Shown: positions 6,470 to 6,803 of the stretch, piece after piece
How positions within the stretch are numbered: position 1 is the stretch's first letter
Layout of the letters: each line of letters opens with the position of its first letter
Assembly: GCA_902489965.1 (NCBI GenBank)
Contig: CABUCA010000085.1
Coordinates: 1-6,803 of the forward strand
From: an uncultured Collinsella sp.
Lineage (GTDB): Bacteria; Actinomycetota; Coriobacteriia; Coriobacteriales; Coriobacteriaceae
DNA length: 6,803 nt
Reading direction: 5' to 3'
Notes under the pieces: model-generated
What the model was told of the DNA's origin: nothing
Databases searched by the model: none
The model's input: the letters and a program-made list of their open reading frames with translations, nothing else
Program-made: the position numbers and the translations under genes

Positions 6470-6534
6470 AAACGTGTACGTCAGCCTCCAAAACCGACAA
6501 ATAATGACATGTTTGGAGGCTGACGTACACGTTT
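6470..6534. repeat. Perfect 23-bp inverted repeat in the divergent spacer
   Basis: Bases 6470-6492 and 6512-6534 are exact reverse complements over 23 bp, each arm containing ACGTGTACGTCAGCCTCC or its complement, around a 19-nt AT-rich loop (6493-6511). One more C-G pair can form after a bulged A. The element sits between two genes that diverge, so it is not where a terminator would be expected, and no long T-run follows on either strand. The arm/loop composition contrast and perfect symmetry point to a dispersed palindromic repeat, a miniature mobile element or a large protein-binding site. The rest of the 299-nt spacer (6342-6640) holds the promoter-like sequences of the flanking genes and no convincing coding region. 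Confidence 0.8.
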
Positions 6535-6640
6535 GGATGGGGGCGAGGGCGGCGACGGACGAAAGTCACGCTTGTGCCACGTCCGATGTGCTAGCGTTTG
6601 GATGAACAAAACGAGCCCGCGCGGAAAGGAGCCGGACCGT

Positions 6641-6803
6641 ATGCCATGCGATAGCACATCCCCGCTGTCCCGCGAGACCGATGCGCCCGAAACCATCGTC
6701 AAGCTGGAATGCGACATCGACGATGCGTCGCCCGAGGTGCTCGCCTACGCCGCCGACCGTCTGCGCGGGGCGGGCGCCCCATGGCGTCGTTACGCGCTCA
6801 AAG
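6641..6803 (+). CDS. larC: LarC-type nickel-pincer cofactor protein, C-terminal-domain form (5' part only)
   Basis: Only the first 54 codons are visible. After about 20 variable residues comes VKLECDIDDASPEVLAYAAD, followed by RLRGAGAP, resembling the LarC (DUF111) C-terminal domain pattern ETNIDDM-PE-LGY, then a leucine-rich helix ending in EAGA. LarC inserts nickel into the pyridinium-dithiocarboxylate cofactor used by lactate racemase and related enzymes. ATG 6641 has AAAGGAG (6625-6631) with a 9-nt spacer; an in-frame ATG at 6602 has no ribosome site. The usual N-terminal LarC half is not encoded just upstream, so this would be a separate LarC2-like open frame, as in Lactobacillus plantarum where larC1 and larC2 are joined by frameshifting. 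The gene is cut by the window, so the assignment is moderate. Confidence 0.6.
   Translation, partial: MPCDSTSPLSRETDAPETIVKLECDIDDASPEVLAYAADRLRGAGAPWRRYALK

Noticed and set aside
6470..6545. Intrinsic terminator at the 23-bp inverted repeat
   Set aside because: It lies upstream of both flanking genes and lacks a U-run on either strand.
6556..6585. 6-bp inverted repeat CGGACG/CGTCCG upstream of larC
   Set aside because: Short arms with an 18-nt gap are expected by chance in GC-rich DNA.
6572..6597. Promoter for the larC-like gene (TTGTGC and TAGCGT)
   Set aside because: The spacing of 14 nt is too short and the -10 is weak, so it was not listed as a feature.

Overview
The window is a compact, high-GC, forward-strand histidine biosynthesis operon, followed by one reverse-strand gene and the start of a forward-strand gene. 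Codon use is strongly GC-biased, genes are tightly packed with good Shine-Dalgarno sequences, and the palindromic spacer elements resemble ones I associate with Coriobacteriia (Collinsella-like actinobacteria). The taxonomic call is inference from style and memory, not from a search.

Layout. Positions 1-581 hold the 3' part of hisD (histidinol dehydrogenase). Then come hisC (583-1698), hisB (1699-2286), a 79-nt spacer with a hairpin, hisH (2366-3067), hisA (3064-3807, overlapping hisH by 4 nt), hisF (3811-4593), a 141-nt spacer filled mostly by a 94-nt branched palindrome, hisI (4735-5064) and hisE (5110-5427). Converging on hisE, with only two bases between stop codons, is a 303-residue PHP-family phosphatase (5430-6341, minus strand), best read as histidinol-phosphate phosphatase. 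A 299-nt divergent spacer with a perfect 23-bp inverted repeat follows. At 6641 the window enters a forward gene whose first 54 codons resemble the C-terminal domain of the nickel-pincer cofactor protein LarC.

Together the genes cover histidine synthesis from phosphoribosyl-ATP onward: HisE (pyrophosphohydrolase), HisI (cyclohydrolase), HisA (isomerase), HisH/HisF (IGP synthase), HisB (dehydratase), HisC (aminotransferase), the PHP phosphatase, and HisD (dehydrogenase). Only the first enzyme, ATP phosphoribosyltransferase (hisG, with or without hisZ), is not in view; it may lie upstream of the truncated hisD. No histidine leader peptide, T-box or regulator is visible, but the operon's 5' end is missing.

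The enzymes themselves are ordinary. The most unusual content is non-coding: the three longest spacers each carry a different palindromic element, while most other gene junctions are 0-3 nt or overlap. Secondary points are a 53-residue alanine/glycine-rich tail on HisD, an insertion of about 18 residues in HisH, and a LarC C-terminal-type domain starting a gene without the usual N-terminal half. I did not find convincing evidence for a wholly new system.
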